DNA from: Lotus japonicus
Taxonomy: Eukaryota > Streptophyta > Magnoliopsida > Fabales > Fabaceae
Length of the DNA: 64,000 bases
Direction: 5' to 3'
Assembly (NCBI RefSeq): GCF_012489685.1
Contig: NC_080043.1
Coordinates: 7,194,501 to 7,258,500, forward strand
In this document: positions 1 to 10,329 of the stretch, piece after piece
Layout of the letters: every line of letters starts with the position of its first letter
How positions within the stretch are numbered: position 1 is the stretch's first letter
The notes under the pieces: model-generated
What the model was told of the DNA's origin: nothing
The model's database searches: none
The model's input: the letters and a program-made list of their open reading frames with translations, nothing else
Translations under genes and position numbers: made by a program

Positions 1-140
1 GCCAAAAAACAATTTGTGGTCAAATTATCGATGACCTAGGTTGTTGGTGAGATTTTGTTTTTTTGTTTTTTAACATGTTACTAACGTCTTAACCGTCAGT
101 AATAGCGAAATTTTACGACAGTTTTGGGACCGTCATTAGA

Positions 141-617
141 ATGTCATCAGTAATTCGGTGTTTCCTTGTAATGGTGTTGATGCTTTTGCCAGCAGAGCTT
201 TCGGTACTGCAAGATGTTCAGACTAGGGCACATTCGCATGGCGTGGTATATGATTGTACAGAAGTTGTTGCCCTCAATCAAATTGCGCCAAGATTTGTGC
301 GCAAAGGAGATTGTTGTAGAAACCTTGGTTGTCTGGTTTCTTGTTTGTTAGTTGGTCTAATTTGAGGGGTTTTGGGCTATGATTTTTGTTTTGGGTCTTT
401 TGTTGTGCCTTGATTGTTGCTCCTTCAAGTGCTTATTTTAGGTTTGGTGGTTGGTGTTTTCCTTTCCTTTGTGGGTGATATGCTTGCCGAATTGATGTAT
501 TTATCGGGTGGTTATGGGTTTTGTTGGCTTTTTGTGTGAGTTTTCTTCCTTTTTTAGAAGGGTTGTATATGCTTTCTATATTTCATCATCTATATATATT
601 TTTCTTTTAAAAAAACT
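141..617 (+). pseudogene. LINE 3' fragment with RNase H remnant
   Basis: Around 185-300 the translation contains PAELSVLQDVQTRAHSHG followed by a CTEVVALNQ stretch. This resembles the 'AEL-ALxxGL ... V-x-C/ESDS-x-VALLN' core of the RNase H domain at the C-terminus of plant L1-type LINE ORF2. It is followed by T/G-rich sequence ending in an A-run near 608-614, as a LINE 3' UTR would. No reverse transcriptase or endonuclease is present, so this is a 5'-truncated or eroded copy. The ORF beginning at 141 should not be read as a host protein. The assignment rests on motif resemblance only. Confidence 0.5.
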
Positions 618-1538
618 ATGTAAGACAAAGAACAGTTTAAATTGGATAACTATGAATTTCTAACATAAATTTGACACTATTGCTGTGAAATAATTCTAAC
701 ACATTTCTAACAACAATCATAGGCAACAGTTATAATAACAACACTAAAGATTTAATTAACATAACAACACTAAAGATTTTAACTGACATAAATAAATAAA
801 ATATCAATAAGGGTACTTGGGTTGCAAAGGTCATTGTGGCGAAAGTCAACAACGGCGAGAGCGTGCCAAGGGAAGAGGGTTGGGATGGGACATCGAGGAG
901 CTGATGAGCCAGTGGGAGGGCGATGGTAGAGGGTGAGGGCAGTGTGGGGGAGGAGTAGTGGTTGTAGCGAGGAGGGTGAGGGTGGGGCGACGTAGGAAGA
1001 GAGGTTACGAGTTAGAGGTAGGGTTTGAGACGTAAGGGAGAGAATAGAGATGAAGGCTTATAATGGGGGTGCAGAGGAGGAAACAATAATGGTTAAAAGA
1101 AGGCTAAAGGCTGAGGGACATGCCGACACTAAGCGTAAAGTTGTGTTGATTGGCGTACAGTTCCACATTAAAGTTGGTCAAAGTCAACGCTAGGCCTCGA
1201 GCCATGTACATAGAAACAGTACACTAAAAGACAAGCATCGATGTCGACCGACACAATTTCAAGGGAATATTAATGGCGTTCTACCAATTATACCCTTAAC
1301 TTAATGGTGGTAGGAACATTGAAAGGTGAGAGCATTAATAAAAGAGATAAATGATATATTAGGAGGTTAACATTTTTAATAAAACAAAAACGTTAAATAT
1401 TATTTCTTAATACATGTGTCACATCTTTAAAGTGTCCGTTATTAAAGAACGAAGAGAGTAAATATGACTACATAAAAATAAATTAAACATGGTCACTATG
1501 TCTCAAGAACAAGGTACGTAGTCCATTCATGACCTAGG
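618..1538. other. Intergenic, no gene recognised
   Basis: AT-rich sequence with a G-rich stretch at about 840-1090. I see no credible ORF and no clear terminal repeats. The G-rich part could be old captured or repeat DNA, but nothing in it identifies a source. Confidence 0.4.
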
Positions 1539-1546
1539 GAGACGTT

Positions 1547-3032
1547 GGGGTGAATGGTCACTTTCGTCCCTATAGTTACAGGCGTCGGTCATATTAGTCC
1601 CTATTCTATAGAAATGTTGTTCGTAGTCCTTGAAGTTGCAAAACGTCGATCACGTTGGTCCCTGACTCTGCTTCTGTTAGTGAACGTTAACGGGAATGGT
1701 GATTTGGCACGTTAAGTATCCTAGTGGACTTGCCACGTGGATTGGAATGTTGGGGGGAAACTTAGAAGCTTCAATTTAGTCCTTGGCAAAAATCTCCAAA
1801 TCAAAAAAACTCCAATTTCTCCATTATCTTCATCATCAACTCATTCCTCAGCACCTTCATTTCCACATCTGAAACCTTAGAACCAAAACTCATAAACAAA
1901 ATAACTCTAAAATCACTTTCTTTCCCAAATCCTCCACCGAAACATGCATGGGTCTGAAGATGGAAGGTAGAGTGGCGTAGGAGTGGTGGGTTTGCAAGTT
2001 TAAGAGCTCTTGAACAGGTTTGTGAATAAGGTCATGGGTTCCTCTCCTTCCTTCCCTCTCTTTGCTTCATGGGTTCCTTAGGTGGATGAAGATGAAGATC
2101 TGAGCAAGGTCATGACTTGTCAAATCAGGATTTTGGGTTTGTGGGTTAGGGTTTTTTTGAATTTGAGATTTTTTAAAATTATAATTATCACTGTAATGGA
2201 AATAATGTGGATTTGGGCACATGGTTAATGCTCAGATGCCACTCAACAATTTCAAAAGGTTTTGGTTCAGGTCACAAGTCCCTTAACATGGAATGAGTTT
2301 TGGCTTTCCAGGGCAGGGAGCCTTGACCATTCTTACTTCAATCATCTTAGGTGTTGTTCTTTGTGTAAATGCATTTAGCAAGAACCACTGTTCGTAGGCA
2401 CTTGTCTCCTGATTTGTTTCCTGTATTCTATTAAGATTAAATCAAATGAATACTTTTCTGCATCAATTTTCCAAATCCCCTACTAATTCCACTGTTGAAT
2501 TTTCAAAAAAAAAAAGTGGATTTGGGCACCGCTTGCTGGAAATTGTGAGAAATTTATTCCTTGGGTTTTTAATTTGTTCCTTTGATGGAGGGGAAGGGGG
2601 AGGGGGAGGGGGAAGGGGAGATGAATGAGTTGATGATGAAGATTTTAATTTTTTTTTTATAATCTGGTTCATGAATGTGATGATGAAGAGAAATGAGAGT
2701 TTTTATCATGTTCAATTATCTTTTATGTGTAAGATGATGAGGAGGAAGAAGATGATGGAGAAATTGGAAGTTTTTCTGATTTGAGGATTTTTGTCAGGGA
2801 CTAAATTGAAGCTTCTAAGTTCGCCCCCAACATTCCAATCCACGTGGCAAGTCCATTAGGACACTTAACGTGCCAAATCACCCTTCCCGTTAACGTTCAC
2901 TAACGGGAGCAGAGCCAGGGACCAACGTGATCGACGTTTTGCAACTTCAGGGACTACGGGCGACATTTCTATAGAATAGGGACTAATATGTCCGACGCCT
3001 GTAACTATAGGGACGAAAGTGATCATTCACCC
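1547..3032. mobile_element. Non-autonomous MULE with long terminal inverted repeats
   Basis: The two ends are long inverted repeats. The left begins GGGGTGAATGGTCACTTTCG and the right ends in the reverse complement of GGGTGAATGATCACTTTCG. Similarity extends inward roughly 290 bp (about 1547-1838 and 2735-3032). The flanks carry gagacgtt at 1539-1546 and 3033-3040: an 8-bp TSD, or a 9-bp one with one mismatch. Long TIRs with 8-9 bp TSDs are typical of TIR-type Mutator-like elements. The interior has no transposase, and a G-rich run lies at about 2587-2620. A hAT origin is less likely given the TIR length. Confidence 0.8.
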
Positions 3033-3245
3033 GAGACGTTATCTACTTTAAAGAAACATGACATGGATGTTCGTCACTTTCAACTTCCATTTTCAAATTT
3101 ATAAATTCTGAACGAACGTTCACTAATAGAAACAACAAGAATAAAAAAAAAAAAAAAAGCACTTTTTTATGGTATTTTAAAATAAGAAGTGTGGACCAAC
3201 CAACTAATTAATCAACAATTTTTTTTAAATCAAAAAATATTTCAA

Positions 3246-3251
3246 CACGTG
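3246..3251. promoter_or_regulatory. G-box-like CACGTG upstream of the ERF gene
   Basis: A perfect palindromic CACGTG lies about 240 bp upstream of the ERF start codon and about 120 bp upstream of its TATA box. Such G-boxes bind bZIP and bHLH factors. Functional use is inference. Confidence 0.35.
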
Positions 3252-3368
3252 ATTAAAACTCTCTACACATGGAGAATTAAGAACGTTCATGGAACCCACC
3301 AGAAATCAACGCTACCAATTAAATATCACACAATTTCTAATCTCTATGATTACTATCTATTCTTAACC

Positions 3369-3376
3369 TATATAAA
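3369..3376 (+). promoter_or_regulatory. TATA box of the ERF gene
   Basis: TATATAAA lies 109 bp upstream of the chosen ATG (3485), in a good position for a short, probably intronless stress-response gene. The implied transcript start is near 3400. Confidence 0.6.
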
Positions 3377-3484
3377 GCAATAACATAATAGCAATAACAT
3401 AATAGAAACGATACACACAAAGTCACAAAGGTGGAAATTAAGAAAGAAAACTAAAACCTTAAAGAAACATCGAACTTGCAAGCA

Positions 3485-4042
3485 ATGATGGACACACATT
3501 ACTGGAACAGCAATATGAATGCCGCATCCGACCACTTTGAAGCCATGGCAACGACGTCATTTCAGGACACACAGGCTCCGGCAGTAGGGGTGTTCTCCCG
3601 GAATCCGAGCTTCAAGAGCATCTTCTTGGCGGATAACTGGGCAGAGCTGCCATTGAAGGAGGATGATGCCGACGACATGGTCATCTACAGCGCGTTGAGA
3701 GAGGCTGCCACCACTGGTTGGCTACCCACCAACAATAACAATGGGGTGATGGAAGTTAACACGGTTGCGAAGATGGAAAATGAGAGTGAAAACTGCAGCA
3801 GTACAGGGGCACGTGGATCACGCACCCCCACGAAGAGAGGATGGAGCTACCGGGGCGTGCGGAAGAGACCGTGGGGCAAGTATGCCGCAGAGATAAGAGA
3901 CCCCAAGAAGAACGGCTCAAGGGTGTGGCTTGGGACTTATGAAACAGCGGAGGATGCAGCTTTGGCTTATGATCGAGCCGCGTTCAAAATGCGCGGCTCA
4001 AAAGCTAAGCTAAATTTTCCACACTTGATTGGCTCAATATAA
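3485..4042 (+). CDS. AP2/ERF transcription factor, group IX-like (ERF)
   Basis: A 185-residue, intronless DNA-binding protein expected to bind GCC-box promoters in the nucleus, in ethylene/jasmonate and defence signalling. A single AP2/ERF domain spans residues ~122-179, starting [19 protein letters not shown], with the [16 protein letters not shown] core and a C-terminal LNFP. The AAEIRD segment is ERF-type rather than DREB-type. Upstream, [19 protein letters not shown] resembles the acidic conserved N-terminal motif of group IX ERFs (ERF1A/ERF2/ERF13-like). The start is the first ATG at 3485; a second in-frame ATG follows at once. The protein stops six residues after LNFP, whereas group IX relatives usually continue with an EPVRV-type tail. 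In the same frame just past the TAA the DNA encodes SQPVRG, so the tail may have been lost through a new stop codon. Confidence 0.88.
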   Translation: MMDTHYWNSNMNAASDHFEAMATTSFQDTQAPAVGVFSRNPSFKSIFLADNWAELPLKEDDADDMVIYSALREAATTGWLPTNNNNGVMEVNTVAKMENESENCSSTGARGSRTPTKRGWSYRGVRKRPWGKYAAEIRDPKKNGSRVWLGTYETAEDAALAYDRAAFKMRGSKAKLNFPHLIGSI

Positions 4043-4413
4043 TCTCAGCCCGTTAGAGGCATCCCCATGTCCGACACTTGTTGGTGAGATGTATGTTACC
4101 GTGCTGAGTTAAAATTTGATAGCCGCACTCTAGTTGAAGAGTTTTGATTCTTTCATACTTTTCTTTCATCTCATTTTCACTTATTTTTATCTCTCTTAAC
4201 TTTGTATCGTGTCCTTTCATTCTCTCTTTTCTTTATTTCTCTAGCTTACTTGGTTTAAGTGAAGCAAATGTGTGAATAAAAACTTTTTGCTAGTTGAATG
4301 ATAAGTGTGATAGTTTTCATCAACCATCGTGACCAACATATTATGATGAGATCGCATAAGTGTAATTATGACTATTTGCTTCCTAGTCATAAAACCCGAA
4401 ATGCAATGATCAA
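4043..4413. other. ERF 3' flank
   Basis: T-rich 3' flank, probably containing the ERF 3' UTR. The AATAAA-like signal at 4275-4280 (in 'gtgaataaaaac') is the best polyadenylation candidate. No other gene is visible. Confidence 0.4.
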
Positions 4414-4830
4414 ATTTGTGTCACAGGTTTTCAATTCCAGGAACACAAACCTAAACACTTCCGAGAGTTTTAAAACTCCATATATGGTATTTTTAACATA
4501 ATAAGTTCTTTTGCCCCTGAGTTTTAAAATTTAGAATATTTCTCAAATATGTGTTTCGGGTTTTCAGTTCCAGGAACATAAACCCAAACACTTCCGAATA
4601 TTATATAATCCAATAAATGTTATTTTTAACACAATATGTTTTTTTCTTCCGGATTTTAAAATTGGTAATTTCTCAAAATGTGTTTTGGTTTTTCAATTCT
4701 CAAAACACAGACTCAAACACTTCTGAGAATTTTAAAACCTGATATATGTTCAGGTTTTAAAACCCCAAAATATAGAAGAGCAAATTTGTGTATTGGGTTT
4801 TAAAACTCAAAATATGAAAGATGAAGAAAT
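4414..4830. repeat. Diverged ~130-bp tandem repeats, 3+ copies
   Basis: Three copies begin near 4418, 4551 and 4681. Each reads gtgt..ggttttcaattcc..aacac followed by aaacacttc-gag-attttaaaa, and a partial fourth copy lies near 4785. Spacing is 133 then 130 bp. The copies are strongly diverged, so the array is old. It has no coding capacity. Confidence 0.65.
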
Positions 4831-5028
4831 GAATGGAGAAAGGGAAAATGGTTCTTTGAGGTTTTTCAATTTTTTGAAGGGTAAGAAATTGAGTTTGTGG
4901 GGTGAGAAATTTAACACTCGTCTATGATTGGCATATAATTGGGTTGAAAGGTAGATTTATGGGCTTCAATAGATTTATATATTGTGTCCATTTTTGTACT
5001 CCTTCATTCCAATTTATTAGTAAATAAA

Positions 5029-5421
5029 AGCTTACATATGTTTTTTATCCCTCTAAATGTAGGGTATTTTGGTTTAGGTCCTTCAAAAAAATTTGGAAAG
5101 CACTCTTAATCAATACTAAGGTTTCAGCTCCTGCTTTCACCTTCTGTCCGTTATTCACTTAACGGACGCTGACGTGACATGATTTTAGAAGAACCGAAAC
5201 CAAAGAACCATACCTAAAAGTCTAAAACCTAACTTTTATCATGGTTTATCTCCCTCTAAAATTATGGTTTTTTTTGTTTAGGTCCCTCTAAAGGTCGAAA
5301 GGTGACGACAAAGGCTTAAACTTCACTATTATTTTCCATTTACGGGTATTTTCCAAAAGAAATTTAGAGGGAACTAAACCAAAGAGTCCTATTTTAGAGG
5401 GACCAAAAACATATTTAAGCC
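5029..5421. mobile_element. MULE-type MITE of the GGCTTAAATATG family
   Basis: The right end is the reverse complement of GGCTTAAATATGTTTTTGGT and the left end reads agcttacatatgttttttat, so the termini form an inverted repeat of about 50 bp. From memory this terminal sequence is common in legume genomes. An imperfect A/T-rich 9-bp duplication (gtaaataaa / ataaaaaaa) flanks it. The interior is non-coding. Confidence 0.6.
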
Positions 5422-5554
5422 ATAAAAAAATGTATTGTTCGAAAAAGATTTTTTTTTTTGAATTTGTGTGTCTCAATTATATTAATTTTTGATATTATGG
5501 TATTAAAAATATTCTTTTACGCATTTTGATCTTGAACCCATCGAGTTAATTAGT

Positions 5555-6145
5555 AGGGGTGTACAGGATCCGACCCTGTCCATTCACCCGTCCTGACCCA
5601 TGTTCTTTCGACTCGCATCTCGTCGGGTTTATTCGGGTCTAGGGACGGGTTTGGGTTTAAGAACTAGTCTCTATCAATATTTAGGGTCGGGTAGAAGTCA
5701 CATCCAACTCGTCGCAACCCGTCCCACAACTCTCTTTACCCACTAACCTCAAAACATGGTTTTGTATATATATATATATATTATCATTAACTGTTAAGTT
5801 TCAAGTGAACTAAATTTATATTCTTTGCTATAGTTTAGTATTTTGTTCTGAAAAGCTTCACTTCTTTTTAGTTTCTTTCATAATACATGAATAGGATAAG
5901 AAATTAATTTTTTACATCATGATAAGTATTTATAATTTCTTATTGAAATTTGAAATTTACATTCAATTTGTCTTTCGGACCAACCCGAACTTGTTCTTTT
6001 GTGACCCGATCTATGTTGAACCTACAGCTATCACGTCTCTTGGGGTCCAGGGACGAGCTCGGGTTTAAAAACTGACTCAGTCAATATTTAGGGTCGGACA
6101 AAAGTTAAGTCGAATTCGTCCCACGAACAACCCTACGAGTTAGAA
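5555..6145. repeat. Dispersed repeat with two direct GGGTCGGGT-type blocks
   Basis: Two blocks (about 5555-5750 and 5975-6145) share gtc-agggacg-g--cgggttta, then ctca/atcaatatttagggtcgg, then cgtccca. They are diverged direct repeats separated by AT-rich DNA with a short TA microsatellite at ~5766-5780. No ORF. The element class is unknown. Confidence 0.45.
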
Positions 6146-6476
6146 TCCTCCATACGTGCTCAAAGGTAAATGTAGAATTTAAAACTTTTCTGACCGAACA
6201 ATTATAATCCTACTAATTTAACGGGAAAAAAGGTAGTGCTAATTAAATTGATATTAGTCTCTTAAAAAAATCATATTAATCGTGACATATGATCACCACA
6301 TGTTTAAAGTCATTAATAAATCATCCACGCATTCACTCAACAATAAATTTGTCACTTTCATGAAAGACAAAGGAATATTTATGACCGTACACAAACCTTT
6401 TGACACCAAAATGTAATTGACTCTTTTAGACTTTGAAAATTTAGGGCACGTTCGACGACTACAATTTTACCAAAAC

Positions 6477-6736
6477 CAGGGCCGGCCTTGGGCATGTGTA
6501 AGCAGGCCCACAGCCCAGGGCCTACAAAAAGATGACTAAAAAAAAATCTCATTAAACTTTCTCCTAAAATAAAATTTAGTTATAATAATTAATGTTCAAG
6601 ATGTTATTAATAACTTGAGCTGATCTAGTGGTTAGTAACTGACATAATGGTTCTAATGAAATTTTGAACGTTAAAATTATTAGGGGTCCATTTTTATTAT
6701 TTGCCCAGGGCCTCCAAAATGTCAGGACCGGCCCTA
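6477..6736. mobile_element. hAT-type MITE, 260 bp, with exact 8-bp TSD
   Basis: Termini CAGGGCCGGCC... and ...GGACCGGCCCTA form a short imperfect TIR, followed inward by inverted 'gcccagggcct' blocks. The flanks are identical 8-mers, accaaaac at 6469-6476 and 6737-6744. An 8-bp TSD with a CAGGG-type end is diagnostic of hAT elements. The interior is AT-rich and non-coding. Confidence 0.85.
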
Positions 6737-6889
6737 ACCAAAACAATATTGATTAGAAAAGGACTTTGATTAAAAAATTTATCCTAGTCTTCTTCTTCCT
6801 TTGTTGAAGTTATCACTTTTTTTCTAGTATGTGAGCTCTACAAATTAAAATTATTTTGTTTTTGTAATAAGAAAACATACTAATTACTA

Positions 6890-7070
6890 AGAGAGGCTAG
6901 CTTGGTTGCAGACTTCGCAACAGCAGCTTTGATGTTCCCGTTTGGAACCCATGCACTCTCTTCTCTAGGGGATTGTCATTGTCTTCTCTTATTAAATTGG
7001 GCGAGGTCCTCTCCTCCGGTTAAGCCTCGCTTACTTTTCTCGGGCCCTAGCCCCGCCATGTAAAAGAAAC
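6890..7070 (+). pseudogene. LINE ORF2 C-terminal (RNase H tail) fragment
   Basis: One frame reads ADFATAALMFPFGTHALSS and continues to a TAA at about 7065. It resembles the 'ADxLAxxGxxxPFGxHxLxxPP' tail after RNase H in plant LINE ORF2. It is short and has no catalytic residues left. Identification is tentative. Confidence 0.35.
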
Positions 7071-7330
7071 ATACTAATCATTATAGTTTCTCAACATCAG
7101 CAAAAGGGAAAAAAAATTTGAGAAGCAAAAAACAATCTCAACAGATACATTCTATTAGTTGGTTTATTTTTTTTATAACCAAATATATATTCTCTTGATA
7201 TTGAATATGATGTAGACATAAATTTTAGGAATTCAAACACCTAAAACAATTTATTTTACTGTATGGTGAGACTAATCAATCACTCAATAGTCAGTCAACG
7301 TACTAAAGGGTATGGGGCATGGTCAAAGGA

Positions 7331-7528
7331 GTTTTTTTTTTTGTCATTTGGCCACCGGTCTCCACAGGAGAAAGGGCTCCACGTGACTAATTTGGCTTGG
7401 GATACGGTAGTGAGTCCCTGGCCACAAATGTATTATTTTTTACCTTAGAGGAGATCGAACCCGGACAAGAAGTCTAGGAGAAATCCCTTAAGAAAATGTA
7501 CATTCACCACTTGTGCCACCCGTTATAG
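7331..7528 (-). mobile_element. tRNA-derived SINE, minus orientation
   Basis: Read on the minus strand it starts with an RNA polymerase III A-box-like TGGCACAAGTGG (near 7521-7504). About 50 bp further comes a B-box-like GGTTCGATCTCC (near 7464-7453), and it ends at an A-run (T-run at 7330-7342 on the plus strand). A homologous copy in the opposite orientation lies at 56112-56320, and the two align over nearly their whole length, which supports a dispersed SINE family. Confidence 0.65.
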
Positions 7529-7593
7529 TTAAACTTTCGACATGCACATCATTCTTATAGTTTGGATTGTGTTCCCTTTAATTAATTACAATC

Positions 7594-7792
7594 TGTTATG
7601 AATATTTGGATGCCCATCAGAGTTAGGAGTCCATGGGCCAGGCCCACATGTATACTTGTTCAACACTCTAAACCTAATAGTATAAATATAAGGGAGTCTG
7701 CACCTAGCAGAGCATCTCCATCACACTATTTCTCTATCTTTTGTTCCTCTATTCTCCTCTCTTATTTAGTTGTTTACTCTTTATTCATAACA
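7594..7792 (+). repeat. 5' LTR of Copia-type element
   Basis: A 199-bp LTR beginning TGTTATGAATA and ending ATTCATAACA. It matches the 3' LTR at 13192-13390 except for two C/T differences. A TATA-like tataaata lies at 7681-7688. The 5-bp TSD caatc is present at 7589-7593 and 13391-13395, proving the element borders. Confidence 0.95.
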
Positions 7793-7806
7793 CGTTATCA
7801 GCACGA
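7793..7806 (+). promoter_or_regulatory. Primer-binding site matching tRNA-Ile anticodon arm
   Basis: Immediately after the LTR the sequence is CGTTATCAGCACGA. Its reverse complement TCGTGCTGATAACG equals the anticodon stem-loop of plant tRNA-Ile(AAU) as I recall it (TCGTGCTAATAACG), except that the wobble A, inosine in the mature tRNA, is read as G. It does not match a tRNA 3' end such as the TGGTATCAGAGC site used with initiator Met tRNA. Confidence 0.65.
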
Positions 7807-7969
7807 TAGTCTCTCCATAAAATTCTCAATTCCTAAGTGAAAGAGTAAGTACCACTTCCAGAGTAAGTACCACATCCATGTGGAAGATTATAATTTTATC
7901 ATTTTTTTCTTCTTCTTTCTTCTTCTTCTTCTTCGAATCATTTATCTATGAGTCAAAAGTACTATAGTA

Positions 7970-8515
7970 ATAAGCATGAATTCTGAAGATTCATAGCCTT
8001 ACAGTCCAGAAGTACTGTAATTGAATTATTTTGCATGAATCAGGAAGATTCATAGCCTTACAATCCAGAAGCACTGTAATTGAATTATTTTGCATGAATC
8101 ATGAAGATTCATAGCCTTACAGTCCAGAAGCACTGTAATAATAAGGAATCATGAAGATTCATAGCCTACAATCCAGAAGCATTGTAGTTGAAATATTTTG
8201 AATGAATCTTCACTACGTGTCTAGAAGTACCGTAGTAATAAATATGAATCCTGAAGATTCATAGTCTTACAGTCCAGAAGCACTGTAATTAAATTATTTT
8301 GAAAGAATCATGAAGATTCATAGCATTACAGTCTAGAAGCACTGTAATAAAAATCATGAAGATTCATGGCCGACGTGTCTAGAAGCACATAGTGCAATTT
8401 TCAAAATATGAATCCTGAAGATTCATAACCTACGAGTCCGGAAGTACCGTAGTTGATTTTTAAAATATGAATCCGGAAGATTCATAGCTATGAGTACAAA
8501 AGTACCATTATAATT
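7970..8515 (+). repeat. ~59-bp leader tandem repeats, ten copies, each with two hairpins
   Basis: Units begin near 7976, 8035, 8094, 8147, 8201, 8245, 8303, 8352, 8407 and 8467. A typical unit holds ATGAATC-ntgaa-GATTCAT and TTACAGT-ccagaagc-ACTGTAA, two separate inverted repeats of 7-bp stems. The array lies in the untranslated leader between the primer-binding site and any coding traces of the Copia element. Outer units are more diverged. Confidence 0.8.
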
Positions 8516-9730
8516 TTAAGAGAGAAATTGCTCTGCATCTCTTTACATATCATCTTCATTCCTTCCTTGATGTGTATGGAGTATTATTGAATCTTGCCAC
8601 TAAAGTGGAAGAGATAAAGAAAGGTCATGAGATACATCAAGAAGAGATCAAGAAAAGAATCATAAAATATACTATATTTAAATCTTTTAAATTGAATTGA
8701 TCTCTTTAATTTTGTTACTTTTAAAACAGTTCTATGATGAAAATATTTTAAATATATATATATATATATATATATTGTACTATCAATTTTGTCACATTTT
8801 TTTTCTTCTTCTTCTCAAAACTATCAATTATTAAAGTCGTTTTTTTTTCCAGATTTTTTTTAATATGTGGATATCTTTTTATTATACTCATTGATTCATA
8901 AAGGAATATATTCTCAATTTACGTTTATAATGAGTGCTTGATTTTAAAACTAGATACTACGAAAATTTTTTATATGATATCAATTGATTTTGAAGCTCTT
9001 AATAAAACTAGAATCGAAGGGTAATTGTAGAAACATTTGTATGTTGATGTACTATTTTATTTAGTACATAAATCTTTATTAAATCTTAAAGGATTTTTTT
9101 TTTAATGTGTAAATATTTATGAGATCATGAAGAGAGTATATTTAGGAATAATTCTATGAGTTTGTTATAAAATTATTTTCGTTATTTATGACAAACAAAT
9201 TTATTTACATGTATTCGAACTTCCTTTTTGTATGATAAAAGAATATTTAAACAAACTTAGTTGTTTGAAATAAACAAAAGAAGACCTTATAGTCTTTTGT
9301 CAATACATTATAGTTCTTGAAGAACTATATCGTTATCATTGATCAAGTTGATTGAAAGATATGTATCTATCATGTAAGCTACAGAAGTAGCTATATTAAG
9401 GAAGGATTGAGATATTCCCTGAAGTGAATATTTCAACAAACATGACAAAAGTTGTGATCATTTAGATCAACACATGGTTAAATGTCCCTGAAGGACACCC
9501 AATGGCATATATGGTATTGTTTCATGAAATGAAACTTTTGTGGTTGCTCTCTAGAAGAAGCCTATGAAATTTCAAAGCAATATTTTAAAATGGATCATTG
9601 ACACTCTTGAATAGATCCATAGATCAATAATATTATATTTTTGCAAGAAACAACCCAAATGCGGTTGGAATCATAGAAGTGATATTTGAATCAATGGTTG
9701 ATGTGATCATGATAATGACTCCTTATATCG
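8516..9730 (+). other. Copia internal region without recognisable gag
   Basis: AT-rich DNA between the leader repeats and the first recognisable pol traces, with a (TA)n run at about 8752-8776. I cannot find a gag ORF or the zinc-knuckle CCHC pattern. The capsid gene is either eroded beyond recognition or absent. Confidence 0.4.
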
Positions 9731-9835
9731 GAAGTCTTCCTGACACAATGTGGTGGTCAGTCGACGTGTCCTATTGGCACGGTGATGAAGCAAATTGCAG
9801 TGCAATTGCTAATAGCTTGCTGAGGGGGAGCATAA

Positions 9836-10050
9836 TAATGTGTTTGTGACTCACACTTAGGGGGAGAATAATGTGTTTGTGACTCACACTTAGGGGGAGA
9901 ATGTTGAGAATTAAAGTGTGAGTTACACTCTCACATTGGCGCATGATCTCATGCCTTCTACTCCCCTTATCACCCCCTAAATTGATATCAAAGTATACAA
10001 ATATAAAGAGCATATATAAACATTGTTGCTAGATATTGCTTGGATCGGTA
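9836..10050 (+). mobile_element. Possible nested LTR-element 3' end (polypurine tract plus LTR start)
   Basis: A 33-bp tandem duplication ending in tagggggaga is followed at 9902 by TGTTGAGAATTAAAGTGTGA and a cactctcacattgg block. From memory this is the layout of a polypurine tract followed by an LTR start. The distal border was not found, so this could also be part of the host Copia element. Confidence 0.3.
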
Positions 10051-10329
10051 GTAATACAGAGATGTCAAACCTATTGAGTTTTTTCATGCGATGGATATGA
10101 GTTAAAGGAAATTATGAGATGCAATACTCATCTTGTGACACAACTGTCATGTACACAAATTCCTTATTAATTTGAAAGTCTTGAAGGACTTTATTTACAT
10201 CTAATTGATGTAACAATAAACTATGGGTTGAAAATATCAAAATCCTTAAAGGATTTAAAACGTCAGAAAATTTTACTTCAAACATTGAAGTATTATTTTG
10301 AATGAGAAAGTTCTATATATGGAACAAAG

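Noticed and set aside
7598..7840. 80- and 77-codon ORFs starting MNIWMPIRVRS at 7598 and 13196
   Set aside because: They are the two LTR copies of the Copia element, not genes.
7970..8515. CRISPR-like array
   Set aside because: Units are contiguous repeats without unique spacers, in a plant retroelement leader.
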